Positions 49,371 through 56,818 of a stretch of DNA of 64,000 bases are shown here, one piece after another. The stretch's first letter is position 1. The number at the start of each line of letters is the position of its first letter. The DNA is from Bacillota bacterium (GTDB taxonomy: Bacteria; Bacillota; Clostridia; Christensenellales; Aristaeellaceae): assembly GCA_023425025.1 (NCBI GenBank), contig JAFADG010000035.1, forward strand, positions 62,001-126,000, given 5' to 3'. Made by a program: the position numbers and the translations under genes. The notes under the pieces were generated by a model. It was not told the origin of the DNA, did no database searches, and saw only the letters and a program-made list of their open reading frames with translations.

Positions 49371-49399
49371 ATTGTATCACACCCATCGCGGGAAGTAAA
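49371..49399 (-). promoter_or_regulatory. trpS: Promoter of the trpS T-box transcript
   Basis: TTTACT (49394-49399) and TACAAT (49371-49376) on the minus strand are spaced by 17 bp. Confidence 0.75.
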
Positions 49400-49471
49400 T
49401 AAATTTGTGGGATAGCGGGCATAAATATATGGAAAGATACACATACAATACCATGGTACACAAAAGGTCTA

Positions 49472-49498
49472 TCGGTAATTTTACATAAATCTTACCGA
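49472..49498. promoter_or_regulatory. Inverted repeat upstream of the PRPP synthetase gene
   Basis: TCGGTAA and TTACCGA are arranged as inverted arms around about 13 AT-rich bases. A TACCATGGTA palindrome lies nearby at 49451-49460. Either could be an operator for the divergent trpS or PRPP synthetase promoters. Confidence 0.35.
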
Positions 49499-49545
49499 CA
49501 AAATACGTCAAGTGTATCATTTATCCGTACTTTTTCGCAAGACTC

Positions 49546-49574
49546 TTCTCACTGTGTGCAATTTAAGGTATAAT
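49546..49574 (+). promoter_or_regulatory. Putative promoter of the PRPP synthetase gene
   Basis: A perfect TATAAT (49569-49574) stands 17 bp after TTCTCA, a weak -35 with four of six consensus bases. Confidence 0.45.
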
Positions 49575-49612
49575 GTCACCGTCCGAAAATGCGTGCGGAA
49601 GAGGTTGATGGC

Positions 49613-50830
49613 GTGACGGATTTCATGAGTGACTGGAACAAGGATGCTTTTTTGTCTGTCCCTGTGGGTCCTCTGGGGCTGATTGCCATGCGCGGCACTG
49701 AAGCTCTCGGGGAAAAGGTAAACGCATGGCTGATGAAATGGCGTGACCATCAGGAGCTGCAGGAAGAGCAGGAACTGGTAACGGCGCCAGGGTATGACCG
49801 CGGCGACTTCCTGATGAAAGCTTACTGCCCCCGTTTTGGAACGGGTGAAGCCAAGGGCATGCTCAAGGAGAGCGTCCGCGGCTACGACATTTACATCCTC
49901 TGCGACGTAGGCGCCTACAACTGCACCTACAAAATGTACGGCAAAGACGTGCCCATGTCTCCCGACGATCACTTCCAGGACTTAAAGCGCATCATCGCCG
50001 CCATCGGCGGCAAGGCCAAGCGCATCAACGTCATCATGCCCATGCTGTATGAGGGCCGCCAGCACCGCCGCACCTCCCGGGAAAGCCTGGACTGCGCCAT
50101 GGCGCTGCAGGAACTGGAGCGTATGGGCGTGGCCAACATCATCACCTTCGACGCCCATGACAACCGGGTCGTCAACGCCATCCCCCTCATCGGCTTTGAA
50201 AGCGTCATGCCCTCCTATCAAATCTTCAAGGCCCTCCTGAACAAGGAAAAAGATCTGAGCATCGATAAAGAGCACATGATGATCGTCAGCCCAGATGAAG
50301 GGGCCATCGACCGCAACATCTTCTACTCCTCCGTGCTGGGCGTGGACATGGGCCTTTTCTACAAACGCCGGGACTACACCAGCATCGTGAACGGCCGCAA
50401 TCCGATTATCGCCCATGAATACCTGGGCGATTGCGTGGAGGGCAAAGATGTTTTTGTGGCCGACGATATCATCTCGTCCGGCGAATCCGTCCTCGATCTG
50501 GCCCGGGAGCTGAAAAAGCGCAAGGCCAACCGCATTTTTGCCTCCACCACCTTTGCCTTCTTCACCAACGGTCTCAAGGAGTTTGACGCCGCCTATCAGG
50601 AGGGCATCATCACCAAGGTCATCGCCACCAACCTGACCTACCGCACGCCGGAACTGATGGCCGCGCCCTGGTTCGTGGAAGCGGATATGAGCAAATATCT
50701 TTCCTACATTATTGCGACGCTGAATCATGACCGGTCCCTCAGCAAGCTGTTGAACCCCTATAACCGTATGAAAATGCTGCTGACCAAATATAACGAAGGG
50801 CAGGCGCAGGCCGGCCTTCGATTGGTATGA
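49613..50830 (+). CDS. prs: Ribose-phosphate pyrophosphokinase, long clostridial type
   Basis: The 405-residue protein is longer than the usual 310-residue enzyme but keeps the key parts. These are a flexible-loop equivalent MLYEGRQHRRTSRES, the metal-binding ITFDAHDNRVVNAIP, and the PRPP-binding loop VFVADDIISSGESVLD. It makes PRPP for nucleotide, histidine, tryptophan and NAD synthesis. The extra residues at the N terminus are seen in a clostridial subgroup. A GTG at 49613 has GAGG 8 nt upstream; an ATG at 49625 is the alternative start. Confidence 0.9.
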   Translation: MTDFMSDWNKDAFLSVPVGPLGLIAMRGTEALGEKVNAWLMKWRDHQELQEEQELVTAPGYDRGDFLMKAYCPRFGTGEAKGMLKESVRGYDIYILCDVGAYNCTYKMYGKDVPMSPDDHFQDLKRIIAAIGGKAKRINVIMPMLYEGRQHRRTSRESLDCAMALQELERMGVANIITFDAHDNRVVNAIPLIGFESVMPSYQIFKALLNKEKDLSIDKEHMMIVSPDEGAIDRNIFYSSVLGVDMGLFYKRRDYTSIVNGRNPIIAHEYLGDCVEGKDVFVADDIISSGESVLDLARELKKRKANRIFASTTFAFFTNGLKEFDAAYQEGIITKVIATNLTYRTPELMAAPWFVEADMSKYLSYIIATLNHDRSLSKLLNPYNRMKMLLTKYNEGQAQAGLRLV

Positions 50831-51348
50831 GTATGGCGGCGGTACATGTGATCCGGCCGGCGCAGCCGGAAGACTTTGAGGCACTTCAAAGCTTGCGCCG
50901 CGGGTATTGCCGGCATGTATACAAAGGGTTTGATGTGCTGTGCAATTTGCAGGATGACCAGGAGTTCCATGATATTTTTGCGCAGTGGCTGGCGGATCCC
51001 GGCATCCGGGTATTGCTCCTGTTTCTGGATGATGTGCTGAGGGCATTTTGCACCTACCGCTTAAACGGCGCTTCCTCCGGCGAAATACTGGAACTGCAGT
51101 ATCAGCCGGACGCGATGCTTGCGGATATCCAGCTGATGGCAGAATCAGTATTGAAGGACATGGAAAGCGCCGGCGTACCGTTTGCCGAGGTCTGGATATT
51201 GCGGGATAACCTCCGGGCCCGCTTCCATTATCAGCAGTTTGGCTTCAAGCCCATCGGCGGAAGCAGGGAGAAGAAAATCGCGGATACCTCCCTTTTCTAT
51301 ACCAGATATGTGTATTGCATCAAGGAATGCCCGCCGGAAGCCATATAA
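50827..51348 (+). CDS. GNAT-like acetyltransferase
   Basis: The 173-residue protein has a GNAT outline: an N-terminal VIRPAQPEDFEALQSLRRGY, a central ILELQYQPDA strand and a C-terminal NLRARFHYQQFGFKPIGGSR, which corresponds to motif B. The acetyl-CoA pyrophosphate loop is weak, so activity is uncertain. The ATG overlaps the stop of the PRPP synthetase gene as ATGA, implying coupling. A terminator follows directly. Confidence 0.7.
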   Translation: MSMAAVHVIRPAQPEDFEALQSLRRGYCRHVYKGFDVLCNLQDDQEFHDIFAQWLADPGIRVLLLFLDDVLRAFCTYRLNGASSGEILELQYQPDAMLADIQLMAESVLKDMESAGVPFAEVWILRDNLRARFHYQQFGFKPIGGSREKKIADTSLFYTRYVYCIKECPPEAI

Positions 51349-51350
51349 AC

Positions 51351-51386
51351 AACAGGGACAGGCTTTTGCAGCCTGTCCCTGTTTCA
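51351..51386 (+). terminator. Intrinsic terminator after the GNAT gene
   Basis: ACAGGGACAGGC and GCCTGTCCCTGT form a 12-bp stem with a short loop, followed by TTTCATTT. Confidence 0.85.
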
Positions 51387-51455
51387 TTTAAGCTGAATGA
51401 TGTTACATATTTACTGTACATTTGTATCGATGACTGCATAGTTTGGTAAATACTG

Positions 51456-51484
51456 TTGACTTTTTTTCGGATTTATCCTAAGAT
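51456..51484 (+). promoter_or_regulatory. Promoter of the riboswitch array and CAP gene
   Basis: TTGACT (51456-51461) and TAAGAT (51479-51484) are spaced by 17 bp. The transcript would carry a leader of about 470 nt before the ATG at 51961. Confidence 0.75.
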
Positions 51485-51490
51485 TAAGGG

Positions 51491-51623
51491 GGGAAGTGTC
51501 GGAACCGAATTGGAAATTTGTCCCATTCAATCGACTTCTCTTCACAAAGGGGGGATCGCCAGGGAATCCCAAACCGTCGTGTGAAATTTTTCTTGCCGAA
51601 CCAATACGGGGAATTTTATTCCT
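51491..51623 (+). other. Unassigned 5' part of the long leader
   Basis: About 130 nt between the promoter and the first riboswitch contain no gene. CCTCCC at 51621-51626 is complementary to the GGGAG of the distant ribosome binding site at 51949-51953. No known RNA family was recognised. Confidence 0.4.
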
Positions 51624-51702
51624 CCCAAAGGCAAAACGGCCGAAAGACCGTGACGCAAAGCTATAGGGCCTAAACGGCGAAAGCCGCACGGTAGCCAGTT
51701 CC
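51624..51702 (+). promoter_or_regulatory. c-di-GMP-I (GEMM-I) riboswitch, copy 1 of 4
   Basis: It has the conserved AAAGGCAAAAC entry, a hairpin capped by GAAA, the core GACGCAAAG at 51652-51660, the GGGCCTAAAC receptor segment, a second GAAA-capped hairpin and the closing GTAGCCAGTT. These are the hallmarks of the c-di-GMP-I aptamer. Confidence 0.9.
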
Positions 51703-51704
51703 TG

Positions 51705-51783
51705 CAAAGGGCAAAACGGCCGAAAGGCCGTGACGCAAAACTATAGGGTCTAAACGGCGAAAGCCGCATGATCGCCAGTTGCC
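51705..51783 (+). promoter_or_regulatory. c-di-GMP-I riboswitch, copy 2 of 4 (core variant)
   Basis: It has the same layout as copy 1, offset by 80 bp. It has one extra G in the entry (AAAGGGC), and the core reads GACGCAAAA with A at 51740 where the other copies have G. The closing segment is ATGATCGCCAGTT. The core change may alter affinity. Confidence 0.88.
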
Positions 51784-51786
51784 GTA

Positions 51787-51865
51787 CCAAAGGCAAAACG
51801 GCCGAAAGGCCGTGACGCAAAGCTATAGGGCCTAAACGGCGAAAGCCGCATGGCAGCCAGTTTCC
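51787..51865 (+). promoter_or_regulatory. c-di-GMP-I riboswitch, copy 3 of 4
   Basis: The canonical core GACGCAAAG lies at 51814-51822, with a perfect ACGGCC-GAAA-GGCCGT hairpin and closing ATGGCAGCCAGTTTCC. It is offset 82 bp from copy 2. Confidence 0.9.
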
Positions 51866-51866
51866 G

Positions 51867-51945
51867 AAAAAGGCAAAACGGTTGAAAGGCCGTGACGCAA
51901 AGCTAAAGGGTCTAAACGGCGAAAGCCGCATGACAGCCAGTTTCC
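51867..51945 (+). promoter_or_regulatory. c-di-GMP-I riboswitch, copy 4 of 4
   Basis: The core GACGCAAAG lies at 51894-51902, with a GGTTGAAAGGCC first hairpin containing G-U pairs and closing ATGACAGCCAGTTTCC. It is offset 80 bp from copy 3. Its 3' strand ends 2 nt before the AAGGGAG ribosome binding site of the CAP gene, so translation control is likely. Confidence 0.9.
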
Positions 51946-51960
51946 GAAGGGAGAATTTTC

Positions 51961-52620
51961 ATGTTCCGTTCCGCAAAAACATTGGCCGCTCTGGGTCTTG
52001 TTCTGGTCGTTCTTTTTTCCACCTTCGCAGGTGCTTTGGCTGACAAATCCTCCGATGTCCTTGACTTGATCAACAAGGAGCGCAAGGCCGCCGGCTTGAA
52101 ATCCGTTAAAATCAATGAGGACCTCAACCGTGTTGCCCAGCTGCGCGCCGCTGAAATCGCAGAAAAATGGAGCCATACCCGCCCCAATGGCGAGGAATGG
52201 AAAACCGCTTTTGCCGATGCCGGCGTATCTGCCTCTTACCGCGGTGAAAACCTGGCCAAGGGTCAGTACTCTGCCGAAAAGGTTGTGGAAGACTGGATGG
52301 AGTCTGAAGGCCACAAGTCCAACATCATGAACAAAAAGTTCACCAAGATGGGCGTCGCTTCCGTCGTGATCGACGGCGTCACCTACTGGGTGCAGGTTTT
52401 TGCCAATGATGTGAAGCCCACGAAATCGAACCCCAAGAATTCCGGCAATTCTTCTTCGGAAAAATCCGGAAACCCGACGGCCTCTGCGCCCGCCAACACG
52501 GGCAAAACCAATAGCACCCAGACTGGGGCTCTGGATAAGCTTTCCAAATCCGTCGACCTCCAAGCCGCGCTGAACGCGCCCGCTGCCGCTCCCACCCTCG
52601 GGAAGAACCCCGGCTTGTGA
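51961..52620 (+). CDS. Secreted CAP/SCP-domain protein under c-di-GMP riboswitch control
   Basis: The 219-residue protein has a signal peptide (TLAALGLVLVVLFSTFAGALA). Its CAP domain (about residues 30-150) has LDLINKERKAAGLKSV, the SHTRPNGEEW histidine-glutamate region, YRGENLAKG and WMESEGHKSNIMN. The remaining residues are a low-complexity Asn/Ser/Thr/Pro tail without a sortase motif. CAP proteins are extracellular and of mixed function. AAGGGAG lies 7 nt before the ATG and directly abuts the fourth riboswitch. Two terminators lie 165 and 200 nt after the stop. Confidence 0.9.
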   Translation: MFRSAKTLAALGLVLVVLFSTFAGALADKSSDVLDLINKERKAAGLKSVKINEDLNRVAQLRAAEIAEKWSHTRPNGEEWKTAFADAGVSASYRGENLAKGQYSAEKVVEDWMESEGHKSNIMNKKFTKMGVASVVIDGVTYWVQVFANDVKPTKSNPKNSGNSSSEKSGNPTASAPANTGKTNSTQTGALDKLSKSVDLQAALNAPAAAPTLGKNPGL

Positions 52621-52785
52621 GAGCTGGTGCCGGGATGGCTGAGGAAAGCAGCAATACAGGCCTATCGCATACCATCGGCAAGGGTATTCGTGAAGCCTGC
52701 CCCAAACGCTACCTAAGCGCACGGCGTTTCCTGGTCATTTCTGGCGTTCAATAAGGCCAAGCCTTCGGGCCCAGCCAAACCCGCA
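52621..52785. other. Unassigned 165-nt tail between the CAP gene and its terminator
   Basis: No convincing gene is seen. The stretch lies inside the CAP transcript before the hairpin at 52786. It has mixed-composition sequence with short inverted repeats, such as GCCAAGCCTTCGGGC. It could be a 3' untranslated region, a small RNA, or a short GTG-initiated frame without a good ribosome site. Confidence 0.35.
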
Positions 52786-52847
52786 ACACCTGTACGGCCA
52801 TACCGTACAGGTGTTGTGCTTTAAAAAAGTGGCGATGCCACTTTTTT
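52786..52847 (+). terminator. Two consecutive terminator hairpins after the CAP gene
   Basis: AACACCTGTACGG and CCGTACAGGTGTT form the first stem (52786-52815). AAAAAAGTGGC and GCCACTTTTTT form a second perfect stem (52823-52847) that also works on the other strand. Confidence 0.9.
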
Positions 52848-53184
52848 GAGTTATTTCCCTCGCTGCTACTTTCAAACCGCCGCGCGCTTTTGCGGCCGTT
52901 TGCTCGGGCAAGATAGGAATCTCGAAGAAATTCCTGCGAAAATCGCCGCGCATGTCGCCGATTTTCGATTTACACTAATGGAAAACATTATTGCGTCCAA
53001 AGCCGTGAGAGATTTTCGTGCAATACAAGGAAGCGAAGCGAGGCAACGCCGCGCTACGCTGAGCGGTAGACGACGCAGTAGTGCGCGAAAAGATCCACGG
53101 CAACGACGCAATCATGTTTGAAAGCAGTATTAGAATCAGAGGGCATCGGCCCTCCGATACCTCCCAGGGGGTTGTTGATGGTCA
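52848..53184. other. Gene-poor stretch, possible decayed or repeated element
   Basis: No reading frame with a ribosome site is seen on either strand. The text has an odd composition with phrases such as GATTTTCGTGCAATACAAGG, GCGAAGCGAGGCAACG and GTAGTGCGCGAAAAG. I associate these with repeated non-coding elements in clostridial genomes, from memory only. It is followed by a palindromic repeat at 53185-53233. Confidence 0.35.
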
Positions 53185-53233
53185 GGCCTTCCCCTTAAAG
53201 GGGAAGGTGGCGCGCAGCGCCGGATGAGGTGCC
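53185..53233 (-). repeat. Short two-hairpin repeat, copy B
   Basis: On the minus strand it reads GCACCTCATCCGGCGCTGCG, then a CTTCCCCTTTAAGGGGAAG hairpin, the same layout as copy A at 22586-22634. Confidence 0.65.
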
Positions 53234-53242
53234 TTGCTATGC

Positions 53243-53534
53243 TTACCTTTCCCGTATCGTCACATGCACCGTATCTCCCGGCTGCTTGCCGATTTTTTGC
53301 CGTATCTCCTTGCGCACGCCGATAATATGGCAGGGCGTGCCCATGCGAACCAGGCTGCCGTCGTAGGGCTCGCCGTCGAATGTGGCATGGACGGGCAACG
53401 CGGCCCTTTCCGAACGTTGCCTTTACGTCAAAAGGGATCTCCACATAGGCGCCGTCGATGTCCGGCACCTTTTGAAGGACAGCGTCAAAGACGGATTCCT
53501 GATCCATTGCGCATACCCCCAGCCCGCCATTCAT
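53243..53534 (-). pseudogene. DUF1905-type gene broken by a single-base frameshift
   Basis: The first half reads YVEIPFDVKATFGKGR, typical of DUF1905 proteins. Near 53412 an extra T (CGCGTTGCCC where CGCGTGCCC is expected) shifts the frame. In the next frame the expected remainder follows at once: VHATFDGEPYDGSLVRMG, PCHIIGVRKEIRQKIGKQPG and DTVHVTIRER, ending in TAA at 53243-53245. The start overlaps the stop of the DUF1801 gene. It is either a recent pseudogene or a sequencing or assembly error. Confidence 0.75.
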
Positions 53535-53986
53535 TTTTCCAGGGTCTGCTCATACGCCCGAGTATATTCCGAAATACTGACCTTTCCGCACAGCTCCCCC
53601 AGCAATTCATAGGGAATATTCGCGGTGGGCCGAAAACGGATGCAGCTTTTGCCGATATCCGGCTTTTTGCCCATCGCATTGGCATACGCGTCAAGAAACC
53701 AATCATGCACCGTCGGGAAGGTGTAAATTCCCACATAGTACAGGGCGATATGGTTCTTTTGTGAGGCGATGCCAAGCATCATCAGCGGCAGCTTGGGGTC
53801 CACATGGTATCCCTTGGGATACAGGCTGTGGGGGATCACATAGCAGATCATGCCATACAGCATCGTTTCCTCAAGACCCTCGGGGAGGTGTTCAAGCACC
53901 GCTGCCCGCAGCCTTTTCACGATCTCCTGCCTGTCCAAAGGAAGCTGATCGATATATTCCTGCGGCGTTTTCGCATCGCTGTGCAT
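53531..53986 (-). CDS. DUF1801 family protein
   Basis: The 151-residue protein has the DUF1801 (YdhG-like) pattern. Landmarks are EYIDQLPLDRQEIVKRLRAA, ETMLYGMICYVIPHSLYP, KNHIALYYVGIYTFP and IGKSCIRFRPTANIPYELLG. The function of the family is unknown. GGAGGGG lies just before the ATG at 53986. It is followed by the broken DUF1905 gene; DUF1905 and DUF1801-type domains are often neighbours or fused. Confidence 0.85.
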   Translation of the reverse strand: MHSDAKTPQEYIDQLPLDRQEIVKRLRAAVLEHLPEGLEETMLYGMICYVIPHSLYPKGYHVDPKLPLMMLGIASQKNHIALYYVGIYTFPTVHDWFLDAYANAMGKKPDIGKSCIRFRPTANIPYELLGELCGKVSISEYTRAYEQTLEK

Positions 53987-54015
53987 GTTGTCCCCTCCCT
54001 CATTCCAGGGCCGCG

Positions 54016-54435
54016 TCAGGCGCCCTGCTTTTGCAAAAGCCTCTGCACCTTTTCCACCGCCGATAGGACCAGCTGGCCCAACGGCAGGTCCGGCATGCCG
54101 GCAATTTCCACATGGCATTTGTGCACAGGCACCAGTATCTTGACAGCGCAGCACTCTCCCAGCGCGGCGGCCATCCGGGGCGTCACTTCGCCCAGCAGGC
54201 CGTTGCCCACCAGTATGCCGATGGGACCCAGTATCACGTCCGCGCTTTTCATGTTGTACACCGCGGCGTTCTCGCCGGTGGCCGCCCGGCTGGCCCCCGC
54301 CTTCAGCATGGCGGAGGTGGCGGCAACGTTGGTGCCTACGGCAGTGATATCTATTTCCGGCATGGCCTGGCGAAGGCCTTCCACCAGCGCTTTGCCGATG
54401 CCGCCGCCCTGACCGTCCATGACCAGTACGTTCAT
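54016..54435 (-). CDS. DUF3842 family protein
   Basis: The 139-residue protein begins MNVLVMDGQGGGIGKALVEG, a Rossmann-like glycine motif typical of the DUF3842 family. It continues with AVGTNVAATSAMLKAGA and GPIGILVGNGLLGEVTPRMA. Its function is unknown. Its ATG overlaps the stop of the ROK kinase gene (ATGA), so it is cotranslated with it. Confidence 0.88.
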   Translation of the reverse strand: MNVLVMDGQGGGIGKALVEGLRQAMPEIDITAVGTNVAATSAMLKAGASRAATGENAAVYNMKSADVILGPIGILVGNGLLGEVTPRMAAALGECCAVKILVPVHKCHVEIAGMPDLPLGQLVLSAVEKVQRLLQKQGA

Positions 54436-55331
54436 ACGTTCTTCCCCTTGACGAGCGCCTTTTCCGCCAGCAGGAACGCGCCGATGATGCCGCTTTGCGT
54501 GTTAAGCCCCGGCGGGATAATGTATTCATCCATTCCGCTGATAATCGCCTCGTGCTGCACATAGCCGCCCAGCAGGCGCTGCACTTCCTTGCGGATCAGG
54601 GGGAACAGGTGCATCTGCTGCATCACGCCGCCGCCCAGAATGATCTTTTCCGGCGAGAAGGATACGATGGCGTTGACGCACATCTGGGAAAGATAGGCGG
54701 CCTCCAGCGCCCAGGCGGGATGATCCGGCCCCATTTCCTTGGCCGATACGCCCCAGCGCTTCTCCACGGCCGGCCCGCAGGCCAGGCCCTCCAGGCAGCC
54801 GCTGTGATAGGGGCAGAAGCCGTCAGGCGCGGGATCCCCCTCCAGGGGCCTGAGCAGCATATGCCCGAATTCCGGGTGCAAAAGACCGTGGACCAGGTTC
54901 CCTTCCACCACCAGCCCGCCGCCGATGCCTGTGCCCACCGTCACGTACAGGCAGCTGGAAAGGCCCCGGGCGGCCCCCAGCGTGCTTTCCGCCAGGGCCG
55001 CGCCGTTCACGTCCGTATCCAGCGCCACCGGAACGCTAAGCGTGTCCTTGAGCGTTTTTACCAAAGGAAAATTCCGCCACTTGAGCTTGGGGGTGGACGT
55101 GATATATCCGTACGTGGGCGAAGACGCCTTCAAATCCAAAGGACCAAAGCAGCCCACGCCCAGCGCCTTGATTTCATGCTTTTTAAAATAACCGACGATG
55201 CCCGCCATGGTTTCTTCCGGCTCTGTCGTTGGAATACTGACCTTGTCCATGATTTGACCTTTGCCGTCTCCCACAGCCAGTACCATTTTGGTGCCGCCTG
55301 CCTCCAAAGCGCCTAGCAGCATGCTTTTCAT
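54432..55331 (-). CDS. ROK-family fructokinase-like sugar kinase
   Basis: The 299-residue protein is a ROK kinase. It has ATP-binding GALEAGGTKMVLAVG at the N terminus, the catalytic Asp in ALDTDVNGAALAE, and the sugar-binding/GTGIGGG segment VTVGTGIGGGLVVEG. The zinc site is in HPEFGHMLLR...GFCPYHSGCLEGLACGP, as in ROK fructokinases. The likely reaction is phosphorylation of fructose or a related hexose. A promoter lies upstream. It starts a minus-strand group with DUF3842, DUF1801 and the broken DUF1905 gene. Confidence 0.87.
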   Translation of the reverse strand: MKSMLLGALEAGGTKMVLAVGDGKGQIMDKVSIPTTEPEETMAGIVGYFKKHEIKALGVGCFGPLDLKASSPTYGYITSTPKLKWRNFPLVKTLKDTLSVPVALDTDVNGAALAESTLGAARGLSSCLYVTVGTGIGGGLVVEGNLVHGLLHPEFGHMLLRPLEGDPAPDGFCPYHSGCLEGLACGPAVEKRWGVSAKEMGPDHPAWALEAAYLSQMCVNAIVSFSPEKIILGGGVMQQMHLFPLIRKEVQRLLGGYVQHEAIISGMDEYIIPPGLNTQSGIIGAFLLAEKALVKGKNV

Positions 55332-55358
55332 CCCCGCAATCCTCGTATTTTCTCTGCC

Positions 55359-55387
55359 ATTTTACAGGAAGCGGCATGTTTTGTAAA
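55359..55387 (-). promoter_or_regulatory. Promoter of the ROK kinase operon with upstream palindrome
   Basis: TTTACA (55382-55387) and TAAAAT (55359-55364) on the minus strand are spaced by 17 bp. A perfect palindrome AGACAGGCTGTCT lies 10 bp upstream of the -35 box at 55398-55410 and may bind a regulator. Confidence 0.65.
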
Positions 55388-55482
55388 GGCATGCGGGAGA
55401 CAGGCTGTCTGTCCTTCCCAGCATATTTTGACCGTCCCGGGCCCATGTTATGGCTGAACAATGCAAAAAAAGGGGCGTCATC

Positions 55483-56778
55483 ATGCGCACGTATCGATTC
55501 AGGCCAAAAAGGTCCCGGGCACGGCATATCGTAGGCATCCTGCTCTCCCTGTTCCTTGTCATCGGTTATTTTACCCCGCAGGCACAGGCGCTGATGCACC
55601 TGCCGGATCGCTTGTCATTAACCGCCGGCCAGAGCCAGTTTTTGTTCTTGGGCCTTCCGTTTTCCGTACGCGTGGAGCAGGGCGATGTTTCCGTTCTCTC
55701 CTCTACCGATGAAACGCTGGGCGGCCGCGCGGCCAGCAACATACAGGTGGCCGGCAACCAGACGGGCAGCGCCGTCCTTTCCCTGGATCTATTGGGCATC
55801 CTTCCCTTGAAAAAGATGGAAGTATCCGTTGCGCCGGAGCATATTCTCATCCCCGGCGGGGAAGCGGTCGGCGTTGCGCTGCAGACAAAAGGCGTTCTGG
55901 TGGTTGGTACCAGCGACCTGGGCGGAGAGGGCGGTGCAAGCCCGGCCCGGCTGGCCGGCATACGGCCCGGCGATGTGCTGATGCAACTGAGCGGCCAGGA
56001 AATCGAAGGCACCACCCACTTGAGCCAGCTGGTCGCCCAGGGAGACGGAAAGCCCATAATGCTTATGGTACTGCGCGACAGCCAGCCCATGCAGGTTTCC
56101 GTGACGCCCAAGCGGGATCAAGCCAGCGGCGGCTACCGCCTGGGGATCTGGGTGCGCGACAGCACCGCCGGCGTAGGCACCCTCTCCTTTTATGACCCGG
56201 CCACCGGGGCCTACGGGGCGCTGGGCCATGCTATCACCGACGCCGATACCGGCCAGCCTCTTTCCGTGCGGCTGGGCCAGGTGATGCACGCCGACATCGT
56301 GGATGTGCAAAAGGGGAAAAAAGGCACGCCGGGCGAATTAAAAGGCTCCTTCCTTCGGGAAAACAATATCATGGGCGATATTGTCAAAAACACGAACTAC
56401 GGCATCTATGGCAAGATGAATCACACGCCCAAGAACACGCTGTATCCAAACGGCCTGCCCATCGGCCTGATGGGTACAGTGCGCACAGGCCCGGCCACCA
56501 TTTTGTCCTCTGTGGACGGCGGCGGCATGAAGGAATATCAGGTGGAAATCGTGCAGGCCAACCGGCAGACCTCCCCCGCTCCCAAGTCCATGATCATCAA
56601 GGTCACAGACCCCGAGCTGCTGGAAAAAACAGGCGGAATCGTACAGGGCATGAGCGGCAGCCCCATCATTCAAAACGGGCATCTCATCGGCGCGGTGACG
56701 CATGTGTATGTGAACGACCCCACCCAGGGCTACGGCCTGTACATCGAATGGATGCTCAAGCAGGCGGACGGCTTGTAA
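55483..56778 (+). CDS. spoIVB: SpoIVB sporulation peptidase
   Basis: The 431-residue protein has one N-terminal membrane anchor (HIVGILLSLFLVIGYFTPQA). A PDZ domain follows (about residues 130-210, with GASPARLAGIRPGDVLMQLS), then the S55 peptidase domain with the catalytic serine in GIVQGMSGSPIIQNG and a histidine in GALGHAITDADTG. In Bacillus it triggers sigma-K processing from the forespore side. AAAGGGG lies 7 nt before the ATG at 55483. It is directly upstream of the Spo0A homologue, the usual gene order. Confidence 0.94.
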   Translation: MRTYRFRPKRSRARHIVGILLSLFLVIGYFTPQAQALMHLPDRLSLTAGQSQFLFLGLPFSVRVEQGDVSVLSSTDETLGGRAASNIQVAGNQTGSAVLSLDLLGILPLKKMEVSVAPEHILIPGGEAVGVALQTKGVLVVGTSDLGGEGGASPARLAGIRPGDVLMQLSGQEIEGTTHLSQLVAQGDGKPIMLMVLRDSQPMQVSVTPKRDQASGGYRLGIWVRDSTAGVGTLSFYDPATGAYGALGHAITDADTGQPLSVRLGQVMHADIVDVQKGKKGTPGELKGSFLRENNIMGDIVKNTNYGIYGKMNHTPKNTLYPNGLPIGLMGTVRTGPATILSSVDGGGMKEYQVEIVQANRQTSPAPKSMIIKVTDPELLEKTGGIVQGMSGSPIIQNGHLIGAVTHVYVNDPTQGYGLYIEWMLKQADGL

Positions 56779-56818
56779 AAACAGACAATTCATGTCAAAT
56801 TCCGCAACAGGAAAAGGA

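Noticed and set aside
51550..51575. Possible fifth, decayed riboswitch (GATCGCCAG) before the array
   Set aside because: Only a short string resembles the 3' end of copy 2; the GACGCAAAG core and both GAAA hairpins are absent.
52626..52720. Signal recognition particle or other known small RNA after the CAP gene
   Set aside because: A GAGGAAAGCAGC string hints at SRP RNA but the GGAAGGAAGCAGC core and the closing helix are not there.
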